Source: Edaphobacter dinghuensis
Lineage (GTDB): Bacteria; Acidobacteriota; Terriglobia; Terriglobales; Acidobacteriaceae
Direction of reading: 5' to 3'
Assembly (NCBI RefSeq): GCF_014640335.1
Contig: NZ_BMGT01000001.1
Coordinates: 248,001 to 312,000, forward strand
DNA: 64,000 nucleotides
The notes below the pieces were generated by a model. The model ran no database searches. It saw only the letters and a list, made by a program, of their open reading frames with translations, and was not told the origin of the DNA. Below are positions 8,737-19,302 of the stretch, piece by piece; positions within the stretch are counted from its first letter, which is position 1; each line of letters opens with the position of its first letter. A program made the translations under genes and the position numbers.

Positions 8737-9072
8737 ATGGCGGGTAAGTTTGTGCTCAAGACAGCGAAGGATGGAGAGTTCTACTTTGTGCTGGAGGCTG
8801 GAAACGGCCAGGTGATTTTAACCAGCGAGATGTACGTCGCCAAGGCTTCGGCTGAGAACGGGATTGCGTCGGTGCGAAAGAACGCCGGTAACGATGCGAA
8901 CTATGAACGGAAAGAGCAGCATGGCGGCCAAGCGATGTTCAACCTGAAGGCAGCGAACCATCAGGTGATCGGGACCAGCCAGGGTTATTCGTCGCATGCG
9001 GCGCGGGAAGAAGGCATCGCGTCGGTGAAGGCGAATGCCGAGAAGGCTGCGCTGGAAGACCTGACAGTATAA
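8737..9072 (+). CDS. DUF1508/YegP-like protein with two tandem repeats
   Basis: The 111-residue protein starts at ATG with AAGGAG upstream. It consists of two copies of the approximately 48-residue DUF1508 (UPF0339) unit. The first includes FYFVLEAGNGQVILTSEMY and GIASVRKNA; the second includes FNLKAANHQVIGTSQGY and GIASVKANA. No catalytic residues are known for the family, and no signal peptide is present. E. coli YegP has the same two-repeat build. A symmetrical terminator follows. Confidence 0.88.
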   Translation: MAGKFVLKTAKDGEFYFVLEAGNGQVILTSEMYVAKASAENGIASVRKNAGNDANYERKEQHGGQAMFNLKAANHQVIGTSQGYSSHAAREEGIASVKANAEKAALEDLTV

Positions 9073-9090
9073 AAACGGTCAAGGAAATTA

Positions 9091-9130
9091 AACAAAGATG
9101 GCCCCTGCAATTTGCGGGGCCATCTTTGTT
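9091..9130. terminator. Bidirectional terminator between convergent genes
   Basis: A perfect 15-base-pair stem (AACAAAGATGGCCCC at 9091-9105 with its complement at 9116-9130) ends in A and T runs on both sides. It separates the DUF1508 gene from the oppositely oriented lipoprotein gene and can serve both. Confidence 0.85.
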
Positions 9131-9137
9131 TGCGTAT

Positions 9138-9647
9138 TTACTTCGCAGCGGCGGGTTGACCGACCTTGCGAACGGCGTCGTCGACGATGGCGTAGAGAAG
9201 CTGATCGTGATCGGCCTTGGCCTTGGTCTTGATCTCTTCGCCGACCTGCTGACCTGCGGACTCGCTCTGCGGCAGGGTGAGGTTGCGGTTCTGCGCGGAG
9301 ATAGCGGCAAGCTGCTGGACGATATCGAAGAAGGTGTCTTCGCTCTTGTTAGAGAGCTGCCAGCACTGCGAGACGGTGCAGGTGAGGATCTGCTGATCCG
9401 TCCAGGGATGAGACTCCGATGCGCCGCCCGCGTCGGGATTGATGGTGACCGGCGACTGGCCGGGAGCGGCGCTTGGCGTGGTTGTCGAGGTTGGCGAAGT
9501 TGTCGAGGTCTCCGTCGTCGGGGTCGGTGTCTTGGGATTGCAGCCGACGGTGAGAAAAAGAGCGGCGGCAAGGATGAGGCAGGCGGGGAGCGGCTTCGAG
9601 ATCATCGTCTTCATTGTGTTCGCGGTCATCTTGTTCACAGTCTTCAT
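9138..9647 (-). CDS. Hypothetical lipoprotein
   Basis: The 169-residue protein has an N-terminal hydrophobic segment ending in the lipobox LTVGC. A Thr/Ser/Pro-rich linker follows, then a small conserved-looking domain with paired cysteines (ILTCTVSQCWQLS). The rest is helical (EDTFFDIVQQL, then ESAGQQVGEEIKTKAK). It is not recognised as a named family. Downstream ATGs (for example at 9614) are possible starts; the first is kept because an AAGGGA lies about ten bases upstream. It follows the glycine-zipper gene on the same strand and could share its transcript. Confidence 0.7.
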   Translation of the reverse strand: MKTVNKMTANTMKTMISKPLPACLILAAALFLTVGCNPKTPTPTTETSTTSPTSTTTPSAAPGQSPVTINPDAGGASESHPWTDQQILTCTVSQCWQLSNKSEDTFFDIVQQLAAISAQNRNLTLPQSESAGQQVGEEIKTKAKADHDQLLYAIVDDAVRKVGQPAAAK

Positions 9648-9680
9648 GGGTCGAGTTCCCTTTCTTGCTGAAGGTGGAGG

Positions 9681-10055
9681 CTAGCGGCGATGGTAGTGGT
9701 CGTAGCGGTTGTCGCGCTTGCTCTGTGCTGCCTGGCCGACGACTGCGCCGATACCTGCGCCAGCCGCGCCGCCGATGATGGTTCCTTTGAGGCCGCCGCC
9801 GAAGAGCGCGCCGAGAACGGCTCCTCCGCCGGCACCGATCAGTGCGCCTTTGCCGGGCCCGATGCCGCCCTGATCGCGGTGATGGTCGTCGTAGTGGCGG
9901 TTGTTGTCGTAGTAGTTGCCGCCGTGACCACCGTGGCGCACTCCGTTATAGAAGTTGGAATTCTGATTTCGATACTGGGCGCTGGCGCTCATGGGAAGAA
10001 GACTTGTGGCCAGCATGAGAGGGGCGATGAGTATAGCTTTTCGTATCTTCATCAT
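9681..10055 (-). CDS. Secreted glycine-zipper protein
   Basis: The 124-residue protein has a cleavable signal peptide (to SASAQYR), a His/Tyr/Asn/Asp-rich stretch (residues about 28-60), then a glycine-zipper segment (GKGALIGAGGGAVLGALFGG, continuing to GAVVGQ) of the YMGG/Omp-like type. Such segments pack as paired transmembrane or surface helices in outer-membrane-associated proteins. The C-terminus is again charged and His-rich. The role is unknown; envelope location is inferred. Confidence 0.72.
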   Translation of the reverse strand: MMKIRKAILIAPLMLATSLLPMSASAQYRNQNSNFYNGVRHGGHGGNYYDNNRHYDDHHRDQGGIGPGKGALIGAGGGAVLGALFGGGLKGTIIGGAAGAGIGAVVGQAAQSKRDNRYDHYHRR

Positions 10056-10112
10056 GCGGGGTTAGATGCGGGTTTGGTCGGCTGCGTCCGGATTTTTTCG
10101 CGGGCCGTCCAG

Positions 10113-10374
10113 GGTACCCCTCCCCTGGGGTACTTTAGTCTCAAAGTCTTCATTCTTTTTGACTTAGGTCTGGATACGTCTTGTAAAGTATTGATTTTAT
10201 TAGGCTCGTAATGCAACCTTTGGGCAAAGTCTTGATTCCAAAGGAGAAGGCATCGGATTGGTGCCGGGGCTTGGGATTTGGGCCTGCGTTAATTGTAGCG
10301 AATGGAGGGAAACGGAACTGCAATCGCTATGTCATTGATGAGATGTGAGATGAGCGCAGTTGGGGCTTGACAAG
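10113..10374. repeat. Intergenic element with degenerate 41-42 base repeats, shared with 50400-50602
   Basis: This 419-base gap between 10056 and 10474 holds three degenerate copies of CAAAGTCTTGATTC, starting at 10142, 10184 and 10225. It also holds GGTACCCC at 10113, TTAATTGTAGC at 10289 and GCTTGACA at 10365. The same blocks occur in the same order at 50400, 50421, 50520 and 50594. The last two blocks are 76 and 74 bases apart in the two loci. The element precedes a + strand gene in both cases. Confidence 0.6.
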
Positions 10375-10474
10375 GTTTGTTCATCCGATGGAAGTCGGCT
10401 GCAAATTTCCTTGTTTCGGTACTGAGGTTAGGGTACGGTTGAGCGTTTCTGATTTGGACCTTGGGGAGGTTGTT

Positions 10475-11020
10475 ATGAGGCCGATGCTTGCTGGTTCGCT
10501 GGTTTTAATCCTTGCGTTTGTTCAGGTTGGTTCGAGTCAGGAGACTTCTTCGGCGGCGGCTACGACGACGGCGGCTCCTGCTGCGGCGGTTGCACAGGCC
10601 CCGGAGAAGTACACGCTGGCGGAGGGGACCGATGTCGAGCTACAGTTCGCGCAGGATTTGAGTTCGTCGACTTCGTTCGAGGGCGATCCGGTGGCGCTGA
10701 CGCTGGTGAAGGACCTAAAGGTTGGGGATGTTGTGGTGGCGAAGGCGGGCAGCAGCGCATACGGCGTGGTGACCAAGGCGCATAAGTCGGGGATGATGGG
10801 CAAGTCGGGCCAGTTGGATATCCGGCTCGACTACTTGAAGGCGGGCGACAACAAGATCAAGCTGCGCGAGACCAAGGGCAAAGAGAGTGGGGGCGGAATC
10901 AAAGGGGCGCTGTCTTCTCCGTTTGGCCGGGTCAAGCATGGCAAGAATGTAGAGATCAACGTGGGTGATCCGCTGCATGCGTATGTGGCGCAGGATATTT
11001 TGCTGCCGCCGGTTTCGTAG
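10475..11020 (+). CDS. Hypothetical exported protein
   Basis: The ATG at 10475 is chosen because GGGGAGG lies just upstream and a signal peptide follows at once (MRPMLAGSLVLILAFVQVGS); the longer frame from 10367 lacks this. After an Ala/Thr-rich linker the mature protein, about 140 residues, is beta-rich: LAEGTDVELQFAQDLSS, then GDPVALTLVKDLKVGD, then QLDIRLDYLKAGDNKIKLR. The pattern resembles small secreted beta-sandwich proteins often found in acidobacteria, but I cannot name the family. It is 87 bases upstream of brnT and not obviously linked to it. Confidence 0.68.
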   Translation: MRPMLAGSLVLILAFVQVGSSQETSSAAATTTAAPAAAVAQAPEKYTLAEGTDVELQFAQDLSSSTSFEGDPVALTLVKDLKVGDVVVAKAGSSAYGVVTKAHKSGMMGKSGQLDIRLDYLKAGDNKIKLRETKGKESGGGIKGALSSPFGRVKHGKNVEINVGDPLHAYVAQDILLPPVS

Positions 11021-11081
11021 CGAGTACCTACTTCTTGGTAAATCGAGAGCCACTTCTTATCTGGTTGCTTGCCTAGACATT

Positions 11082-11103
11082 TTTGTATATACATATTTGT
11101 ATA
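11082..11103. promoter_or_regulatory. Putative BrnA operator upstream of brnT
   Basis: TTTGTATA occurs twice, at 11082-11089 and 11096-11103, 14 bases apart. Between them lies the perfect palindrome TGTATATACA (11084-11093). The AT-rich site ends five bases before the brnT GTG. BrnA antitoxins are known to repress their own operons, so this is the expected operator position. Confidence 0.45.
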
Positions 11104-11107
11104 GGCG

Positions 11108-11401
11108 GTGCAAGTGCGCTTTGAATGGGATGAAGCAAAGAGCAAGAGCAACCTGCGGAAGCATCGGATCAGCTTTGAGACGGCGATGCTTGCATTCAAG
11201 GATCCAAACTCTTTGACGGAGCAAGATCGGGAGATTGGTGGCGAAGTACGATGGCGAACGATTGGGATGGTAGGTGGCCAGCTGATCCTGTTCGTCGCGC
11301 ATACGGTAGTGGAGCGGGAAGAAGAGATTGTGCGAATTATTTCCGCGCGAAAAGCGAGCCCAACCGAGAGGAGGGAATATGAAGAAGAGCCGTATCGTTA
11401 G
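11108..11401 (+). CDS. brnT: BrnT family ribonuclease toxin
   Basis: The 97-residue protein matches BrnT well: FEWDEAKSKSNLRKHRISFE at the N-terminus (the catalytic-region Lys/His cluster), RWRTIG in the middle, VVEREEEIVRIISARKAS and an ERREYEE tail. BrnT is a RelE-like RNase neutralised by BrnA. The start is GTG, and the spacing to the AT-rich operator suggests a very short leader. Toxin-first order is normal for brnTA. Confidence 0.9.
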   Translation: MQVRFEWDEAKSKSNLRKHRISFETAMLAFKDPNSLTEQDREIGGEVRWRTIGMVGGQLILFVAHTVVEREEEIVRIISARKASPTERREYEEEPYR

Positions 11402-11687
11402 TTACACCCTAGAGCCGGAAACGCCTCTGACAGCGAAGCAGAAGAAGGAGATCAAGGCGCTGAGCCAGATGAAGGACAGCGAGATTGATTTGTCTGATAT
11501 TCCAGAGATGCCTGCGGACGCGTGGAAGAATGCGGTGCGAGGAAGGTTCTATCGCCCGGTGAAGAAGGCGGTGAGCCTGCGGTTGGATGCGGATGTGATT
11601 GCGTGGCTAAAGAAAGATGGGGAAGGGTATCAGACGCGGGCGAACCGGATTTTGCGGGAGCGGATGCTGGGGGATAAGGCCAGTTAG
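11379..11687 (+). CDS. brnA: BrnA family antitoxin
   Basis: The ATG at 11379 follows GAGGAGGGA and overlaps the end of brnT by 23 bases, so the two are translationally coupled. The 102-residue product has the BrnA layout. An N-terminal toxin-binding region (with DSEIDLSDIPEMPADAW) leads to a C-terminal ribbon-helix-helix DNA-binding part (KKAVSLRLDADVIAWLKK, GYQTRANRILRERM). It should bind BrnT and the operator upstream. Confidence 0.9.
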   Translation: MKKSRIVSYTLEPETPLTAKQKKEIKALSQMKDSEIDLSDIPEMPADAWKNAVRGRFYRPVKKAVSLRLDADVIAWLKKDGEGYQTRANRILRERMLGDKAS

Positions 11688-11752
11688 TGTTGCACTTAGT
11701 GTACGAATCTCCGCCAAAGGTGTGGGATTATGTATAGCGCGAGCAAGTGGAA

Positions 11753-11787
11753 GAGGGCGCGAGTTTCAACTCGCGCCCTCTTCTTTT
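11753..11787 (+). terminator. Terminator after brnTA
   Basis: GAGGGCGCGAGTT (11753-11765) pairs perfectly with AACTCGCGCCCTC (11768-11780), followed by TTCTTTT. Confidence 0.85.
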
Positions 11788-11800
11788 ACTTGGGAATCGC

Positions 11801-11870
11801 TGCGGCACGGCTGAAGCCGTGCCCTTAAGCAATCCAAACGCAGATTCCCTTTCAGGGGATGACAACAAGA
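11801..11870. repeat. Composite dispersed repeat (two modules)
   Basis: Module one is a 32-base block holding the hairpin GGCACGGCTGAAGCCGTGCC (11801-11832). It is identical to 24161-24192. Module two is ACGCAGATTCCC...GGGGATGACAAC (about 11838-11865), which recurs at 53230-53257. It lies between the brnTA terminator and the end of gyrA. Confidence 0.75.
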
Positions 11871-11883
11871 ACAGCAACGGTGG

Positions 11884-14601
<2,718 letters not shown>

Positions 14602-14615
14602 GAGTTTATGTATCC

Positions 14616-14621
14616 ATTATA
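14616..14621 (-). promoter_or_regulatory. -10 box of gyrA
   Basis: A perfect TATAAT on the minus strand ends 14 bases before the gyrA ATG. The predicted leader is only about eight bases, with no Shine-Dalgarno sequence. A convincing -35 is not seen. Confidence 0.5.
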
Positions 14622-14867
14622 GAGCGTTTAGCGGGCGAATTCTCGCGTGTTTGCCTCGCGACTCCGGAAGGATGCCCCCTGAAGCAGAAACTATGCCGGG
14701 AGAGCCTCGGACAGGCGTTCTGGAAGGCAATGGAGGGCGTCATTTTGGCGAAGGAAATTGAAGTGACATCACAATCAGAAACTTTTATAAGGCAACTATT
14801 GTCGGTTTTATACCCCCAAATCACACTATTTCCCGGGTTAGATAAATATATGGTTAATAATATTCAG

Positions 14868-14905
14868 GATTGAATGACCACTCAAAAATGAGTGGGTATT
14901 CAATC
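14868..14905. promoter_or_regulatory. Inverted repeat upstream of the Oar-like receptor
   Basis: GATTGAATGACCACTC (14868-14883) and GAGTGGGTATTCAATC (14890-14905) pair at 14 of 16 positions around a six-base loop. A smaller related dyad, TGAATGGCTGTTCA, lies at 14925-14938. The dyads sit about 55-125 bases upstream of a sigma-54-like promoter, the usual place for an activator site. The rest of the 508-base gap (14602-15109) is AT-rich with no gene. Confidence 0.5.
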
Positions 14906-14991
14906 GCACTGCGAGATGATCGCCTGAATGGCTGTTCAATAAGTTGTTTGATTACTTGAGTCAGGCCGATAAACGATCAGCTTTTTCAGGC

Positions 14992-15007
14992 TGGCATAAG
15001 AAATGCA
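14992..15007 (+). promoter_or_regulatory. Candidate sigma-54 (RpoN) promoter
   Basis: TGGCATAAGAAATGCA carries GG and GC exactly ten bases apart. It matches the consensus TGGCACG-N4-TTGCW except at three less conserved positions. Initiation would be near 15018, giving a leader of about 92 bases for the receptor gene at 15110. Confidence 0.5.
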
Positions 15008-15109
15008 CTTCATATGGTCACGAAATTGGTTCACTGAGCTTGAGCACTGTCTGCTGAAAGACAGGAATCGGCCAAGCGGATTCGATGACGATTAGGGGGA
15101 GTTGACCAT

Positions 15110-18100
15110 ATGAAAAAAGTTCTTGGGTTGGTTGCGATATTATTCACAACCTTGGTAATGAGTTACGGTCAGGCTATTTCGGTAAACGGCGGATCGATCC
15201 AGGGAACGATTACGGATCAAACCGGAGCCGTGGTACCGGGAGCCAATGTCACGATTACGGGCATCGATACCGGATCGGTCAAGGTTTTGACGACGGACTC
15301 TGCGGGGTTCTATAGCCTTGGGCCACTGAATCCTGGCAGATATAACGTCACGATTACGATGAACGGCTTTCAGAAGCTTTCTGTAGCGACAAGAATACAG
15401 ACGGGCACAGCGACAAGCGGCAACTTCAAGCTGACGGTGGGTGAGTCGAGCCAGACCATTGAGGTGAATGCGGGCGCTGTCCAGATCAATACCGAACAGG
15501 CTGGAGTCTCCGGCGTCATTACGACAGCACAGCTGGAGACACTGCCGGTAAATGGACGCAACATTCTGGATTATGCGCAGCTCCAGCCTGGTGTTCAGTT
15601 GCAACCGGGCGGAAGCGGCGACGGAGGATTTGACCCGACGAAGGCAGGATATTCGGCACTCTCGTTCAGCGGCGTTTCGGGCCGCACGACACGCATCCTT
15701 CTGGACGGACAGGATGTCACTGACGAAACAGTTGGAACGACGATCTTCAATATCTCAGCAGGCTCGATTGGGGAGCTGCAAGTAAACCGCGCAACAGCCG
15801 ACCCTTCGACGGACATTACGTCTTCCGGTTCTGTGCTGATGTCGACACGCTCCGGCACGAACGGCTACCATGGACAGCTTTTTTATGATTTCCAGGACCA
15901 GCGGGTGGGTGCAGCATCGTTTCAGGGAGTAGACGGTCCCTTCCAGCGCAATCAGTTTGGCGGCAACTTTGGCGGACCGATTCTCAAAGACAAGCTCTTC
16001 TTCTTTGCCAGCGCGGAGAGATTGAAGCAGGACCAGTCGGCGGTGGTTAATCTTCCCTCAATCTTCTCCGGCGTTCAAAGCGCGTTTCCAAGCGTTGGGA
16101 GCCCTGCTCGGGACACCTATTCGGCTGGCCGCGTGGACTATAACGGCCCCTGGGGCACCCACATGTTCGCTCGCATTAACTACGAGGCGAACTTTTTCGA
16201 TACAGGTCAGGAGTACTCGACCTATGCTAACCGGGACAATGCACCGGGCATCGCGGGTGGCGTGGACTACGCTCGTGGACGGTTCACCCATAGCTTCCGA
16301 GGAAGCTATGAGAAGTTCCACAACCTGATTGTGGATACAACGGAAGGAAATACCTCTCTCTACAACCCCATCCCGGGATTGGGCCTTAGCTACGGCTCTA
16401 ACTTTAACAGTGGTCCGAATGCTAATGCGCCACAGCAAACCTACCAGGTAGACAAGCAGATCCGGTATGACGGGAGCTGGACCAAGGGTGCGCACAATAT
16501 TCGTTATGGCGCGAGCCTGAACCGTATTACCGGTGGTGGACTGGCAGCCTTCTTTGGCTATGGCCCCATTGCTACTCTGACCAGCAGCACGGCTCTGGCC
16601 AATTGCGGAGGCGTTGCCGGTGCTGCAGCCTGCCCGAACGATCCAGTCAATGGTTATTCGGCGGCAGTGATTCAAATTTCAAACGATCAGGGATACGCCT
16701 CAGAGAAGCCGGGTTTCGGCCTTCCCGGCGGTTTCCAGGAAGACTGGCGCACCGGATTTTATCTTGTAGATTCCTGGAAGATCCGGCCCACGTTTACATT
16801 GACCATCGGAGCACGTTATGACCGGGACACTGGCCGCACGAACTCCGATCTGGCTGCTGTTCCCTGCTCCGAGATCGTAACGGCAAACTTTACGACTGCT
16901 CCTCCGTGCACGGGAAGCACGCCGTTGTTCGATCAGTGGGGTGTTGGGCTTGGCGCGCGCGTCAGCCAGCCGAACCGGAACGTCGGACCGCAGCTTGGCT
17001 TTACCTATAATCCTGCTGCCTCGCCGAAGACAGTGCTTCGCGGTGGCATCGGGCTCTACTTTGAGAGCAACGTCTTCAACAATGTGCAGTTCGATCGGTC
17101 GTCGAGATTGCCGGTTGGAAAGTTTGCAGCATATCCAACGATCTGCGAAAACGGAACTTACAGTTATCCGATCCCGGGTAAAGGAAACGTCACCCAGACG
17201 AGTACCGGCATTCCCATCTCGACGATCTGCACGGAATCAATCGCCCAGGCCGCGCCTGCGATCTTGCAGCTACAGGCCGATGCGCGCGCCGGCGGAGCGC
17301 AGAACATTCCCAATACCTCGTTTATGGGCTATGCACTGAACACTCCGACTGGCACGATTGCATACGCACCCAAGTACCAGTCTCCTTATTCCATCAACAT
17401 CAACTTTGGCATTCAGCGTGAGCTTGCGCCGGGAGTTGTTCTTTCGGCCGATTATGTTCACTCCGCAACTCTTCGAATCCAGCAGACGATCGATGCGAAC
17501 CACGTAGGCGATTCGAGATACTTTGACGTGGGTCTTGCAAAGACAGCTATCGCGAATACCCTTGCCCAATGCGGAGCAAGCTCCATTGACGTAGCACTGA
17601 GCCCAGGAGGCTGCCCGACCGGTTCCGGAGCAAATGGCAATGCAACCATGGTCGATTTCGCCAAAAACGGACTCGATTCTGGCCTGGCAGTCAATGGAGG
17701 CGCGCCGAACTCGATCCTTGGCAGCGGTGCAGCAGCCGCATTTGATGGAATCAACCCGGCAGTTGGAGTCGGCATTTTCTCGTACCCGATGGGTAAGGCG
17801 GCCTATGACGGGCTCCAGCTAAATCTCACCGAACAGAAGGCCCATCCCTTCCGCGGAGTGGCACAGACCAATCTTGAAGTTTCGTACGCTTACTCCCGGA
17901 TGATTACGACAACGGCTTATAACAACGTCGGCACTTCCGATCCGTTCTTCTCGGCACCGTCTTATAACAACCGGAACCCGACGCAGAACATGGGCTATGG
18001 CGGCCTTGATCGCACCCACATCTTCTCGCTGGGTGGAGCGATTCAACCGAAGTATGGCCCTCGGATCGGCCTGATTGCGCACTTTGATTCCGCGGTGCCA

Positions 18101-18724
18101 ACAAACCTTACTCTCGATGAGCAAGGTTCTGCCCCGGGTGAGATCTTCCGCAGCGACGTCGATGGTGACGGACAGATCGGAGATCTTGTTCCGGGAACAG
18201 ATCCTGGAGCATATATGAGGAAGGTCAAGCCGGGAACTCTGAACAACCTGATCGCTAACTACAACACCACCCATGCAGGAACGCTGACACCGGCGGGACA
18301 GGCTGTGGTTGCGGCAGGCCTGTTTACTCCTGCTGAAATGGCCGCGGCAGGCGCTGTTGAGCCGACGTTGGCCCCTGGTCCAAGCAGGGCTTTTGCAAAC
18401 TCCATGCTGAAGACCTTCGATGCCAACTTCTCCTACCCCATTCGCTGGAAGAAGCTGCCGGAACAATGGAGCCTTGAGCCATCGGTGTCGATCTACAACA
18501 TATTCAACTTTGCAAATTACGATACGCTCGCGGTTGGCGGTGCCAATATTTCGGGAGGAACGATTCTGACGCCTGCTGACTTAGCTGCCAGCGGTGGCGC
18601 CGGAAACGTCAATGGGCCATCCGATTATGAGGCATACAACTCGCTGCGTATTTCACGCAAGACTGGAACGTTCGACCAGGGCGCACCACGCGCCACGGAG
18701 TTCCAGTTGAAGTTGAACTTCTAA
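15110..18724 (+). CDS. Oar-like TonB-dependent receptor with carboxypeptidase-regulatory domain
   Basis: The 1204-residue outer-membrane protein starts with a signal peptide (MKKVLGLVAILFTTLVMSYG). Residues about 27-105 are a carboxypeptidase-regulatory-like beta-sandwich (GSIQGTITDQTGAVVPGANV). A TonB plug and a large beta-barrel follow, ending in an aromatic C-terminal residue (QLKLNF). GGGGGA lies upstream of the ATG. Acidobacteria carry many such genes; they are thought to import oligosaccharides or other large nutrients. No neighbouring SusD, permease or hydrolase gene indicates the ligand. A terminator follows directly. Confidence 0.9.
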   Translation: MKKVLGLVAILFTTLVMSYGQAISVNGGSIQGTITDQTGAVVPGANVTITGIDTGSVKVLTTDSAGFYSLGPLNPGRYNVTITMNGFQKLSVATRIQTGTATSGNFKLTVGESSQTIEVNAGAVQINTEQAGVSGVITTAQLETLPVNGRNILDYAQLQPGVQLQPGGSGDGGFDPTKAGYSALSFSGVSGRTTRILLDGQDVTDETVGTTIFNISAGSIGELQVNRATADPSTDITSSGSVLMSTRSGTNGYHGQLFYDFQDQRVGAASFQGVDGPFQRNQFGGNFGGPILKDKLFFFASAERLKQDQSAVVNLPSIFSGVQSAFPSVGSPARDTYSAGRVDYNGPWGTHMFARINYEANFFDTGQEYSTYANRDNAPGIAGGVDYARGRFTHSFRGSYEKFHNLIVDTTEGNTSLYNPIPGLGLSYGSNFNSGPNANAPQQTYQVDKQIRYDGSWTKGAHNIRYGASLNRITGGGLAAFFGYGPIATLTSSTALANCGGVAGAAACPNDPVNGYSAAVIQISNDQGYASEKPGFGLPGGFQEDWRTGFYLVDSWKIRPTFTLTIGARYDRDTGRTNSDLAAVPCSEIVTANFTTAPPCTGSTPLFDQWGVGLGARVSQPNRNVGPQLGFTYNPAASPKTVLRGGIGLYFESNVFNNVQFDRSSRLPVGKFAAYPTICENGTYSYPIPGKGNVTQTSTGIPISTICTESIAQAAPAILQLQADARAGGAQNIPNTSFMGYALNTPTGTIAYAPKYQSPYSININFGIQRELAPGVVLSADYVHSATLRIQQTIDANHVGDSRYFDVGLAKTAIANTLAQCGASSIDVALSPGGCPTGSGANGNATMVDFAKNGLDSGLAVNGGAPNSILGSGAAAAFDGINPAVGVGIFSYPMGKAAYDGLQLNLTEQKAHPFRGVAQTNLEVSYAYSRMITTTAYNNVGTSDPFFSAPSYNNRNPTQNMGYGGLDRTHIFSLGGAIQPKYGPRIGLIAHFDSAVPTNLTLDEQGSAPGEIFRSDVDGDGQIGDLVPGTDPGAYMRKVKPGTLNNLIANYNTTHAGTLTPAGQAVVAAGLFTPAEMAAAGAVEPTLAPGPSRAFANSMLKTFDANFSYPIRWKKLPEQWSLEPSVSIYNIFNFANYDTLAVGGANISGGTILTPADLAASGGAGNVNGPSDYEAYNSLRISRKTGTFDQGAPRATEFQLKLNF

Positions 18725-18751
18725 CCCGCTCTGGAGACAGGGCAATGGAGA

Positions 18752-18785
18752 GGCGGAGAGCTTCGGCTCTTCGCCTTTTTTCTTT
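18752..18785 (+). terminator. Terminator after the Oar-like receptor
   Basis: GGCGGAGAGC and GCTCTTCGCC pair with one mismatch around a TTCG loop, followed by a T-rich run (TTTTTTCTTTT). Confidence 0.85.
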
Positions 18786-18841
18786 TAAAACGCGCTTTCT
18801 CGAGGAGATGTGGCCGATTTTCGAACACGGACAAAATTAGT

Positions 18842-18884
18842 CTTATATTTTCATTGAACTAGGACTTATATTGTCGTATATTCG
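18842..18884 (+). promoter_or_regulatory. 22-base-spaced direct repeats upstream of the STN receptor
   Basis: CTTATATTTTC (18842-18852) and CTTATATTGTC (18864-18874) are 22 bases apart, two helical turns. A weaker copy, GTATATTCG, follows immediately. They lie in an AT-rich island inside a GC-rich gap, about 430 bases upstream of the chosen receptor start, and could be promoter or regulator sites. No good match to a Fur box was found. Confidence 0.35.
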
Positions 18885-19302
18885 ATTTATCGAGTTTGCA
18901 AGACGCTTTTGCTTTTGAAAGAGAAGCAGGGATCGAGTAGAAGGTCCAGATCCCCGTGGGTTTATCTCTTGGCGGAGACCACAGGGACCTGGAGGCTGCA
19001 AGCCGTTTGGACGGCTGCAGGTTGTCTGGATTATAGGGTCGGCTCTCGGCCCGGGCAACTGCGGCAATCCGCATCGGTTCCACTCCTTCCATAAAAATTT
19101 GGGTTTTGAGCTTTGAAGTTTTTCGCTGGCTTTGACCGGCGGCGGGGGCTTCAGGGATGAGCGGTCAACGCCGAAGTATGCGTTTTTTCGGTACTGGGGG
19201 GCTGGCTGCATGGATGTGAACTGCAGGGAACGCATGGTGGTTTCGATTTTAGGGTGCGGTCTTTGCCAGGGCCTTTGGATGTTTGATTTGAGGAGAATGC
19301 GC
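18885..19302 (+). other. Long non-coding leader with hairpin potential
   Basis: No convincing gene fills this stretch. It includes a near-perfect hairpin at 18996-19020 (CTGCA/GCCGT arms, TTGG loop, one bulged A). Further GC-rich complementary segments run to about 19080. Overlapping frames exist on both strands but have no family features. It could be the untranslated leader of the receptor gene, possibly structured. Confidence 0.35.

Noticed and set aside
18842-18884. Fur box
   Set aside because: The AT-rich repeats do not match the GATAATGATAATCATTATC consensus well enough; reported only as direct repeats.
18990-19080. Cobalamin or other known riboswitch before the STN receptor
   Set aside because: The hairpin and GC-rich pairs are visible, but I could not find the conserved GCCACTG-type B12 box or other known aptamer signatures in the right order.
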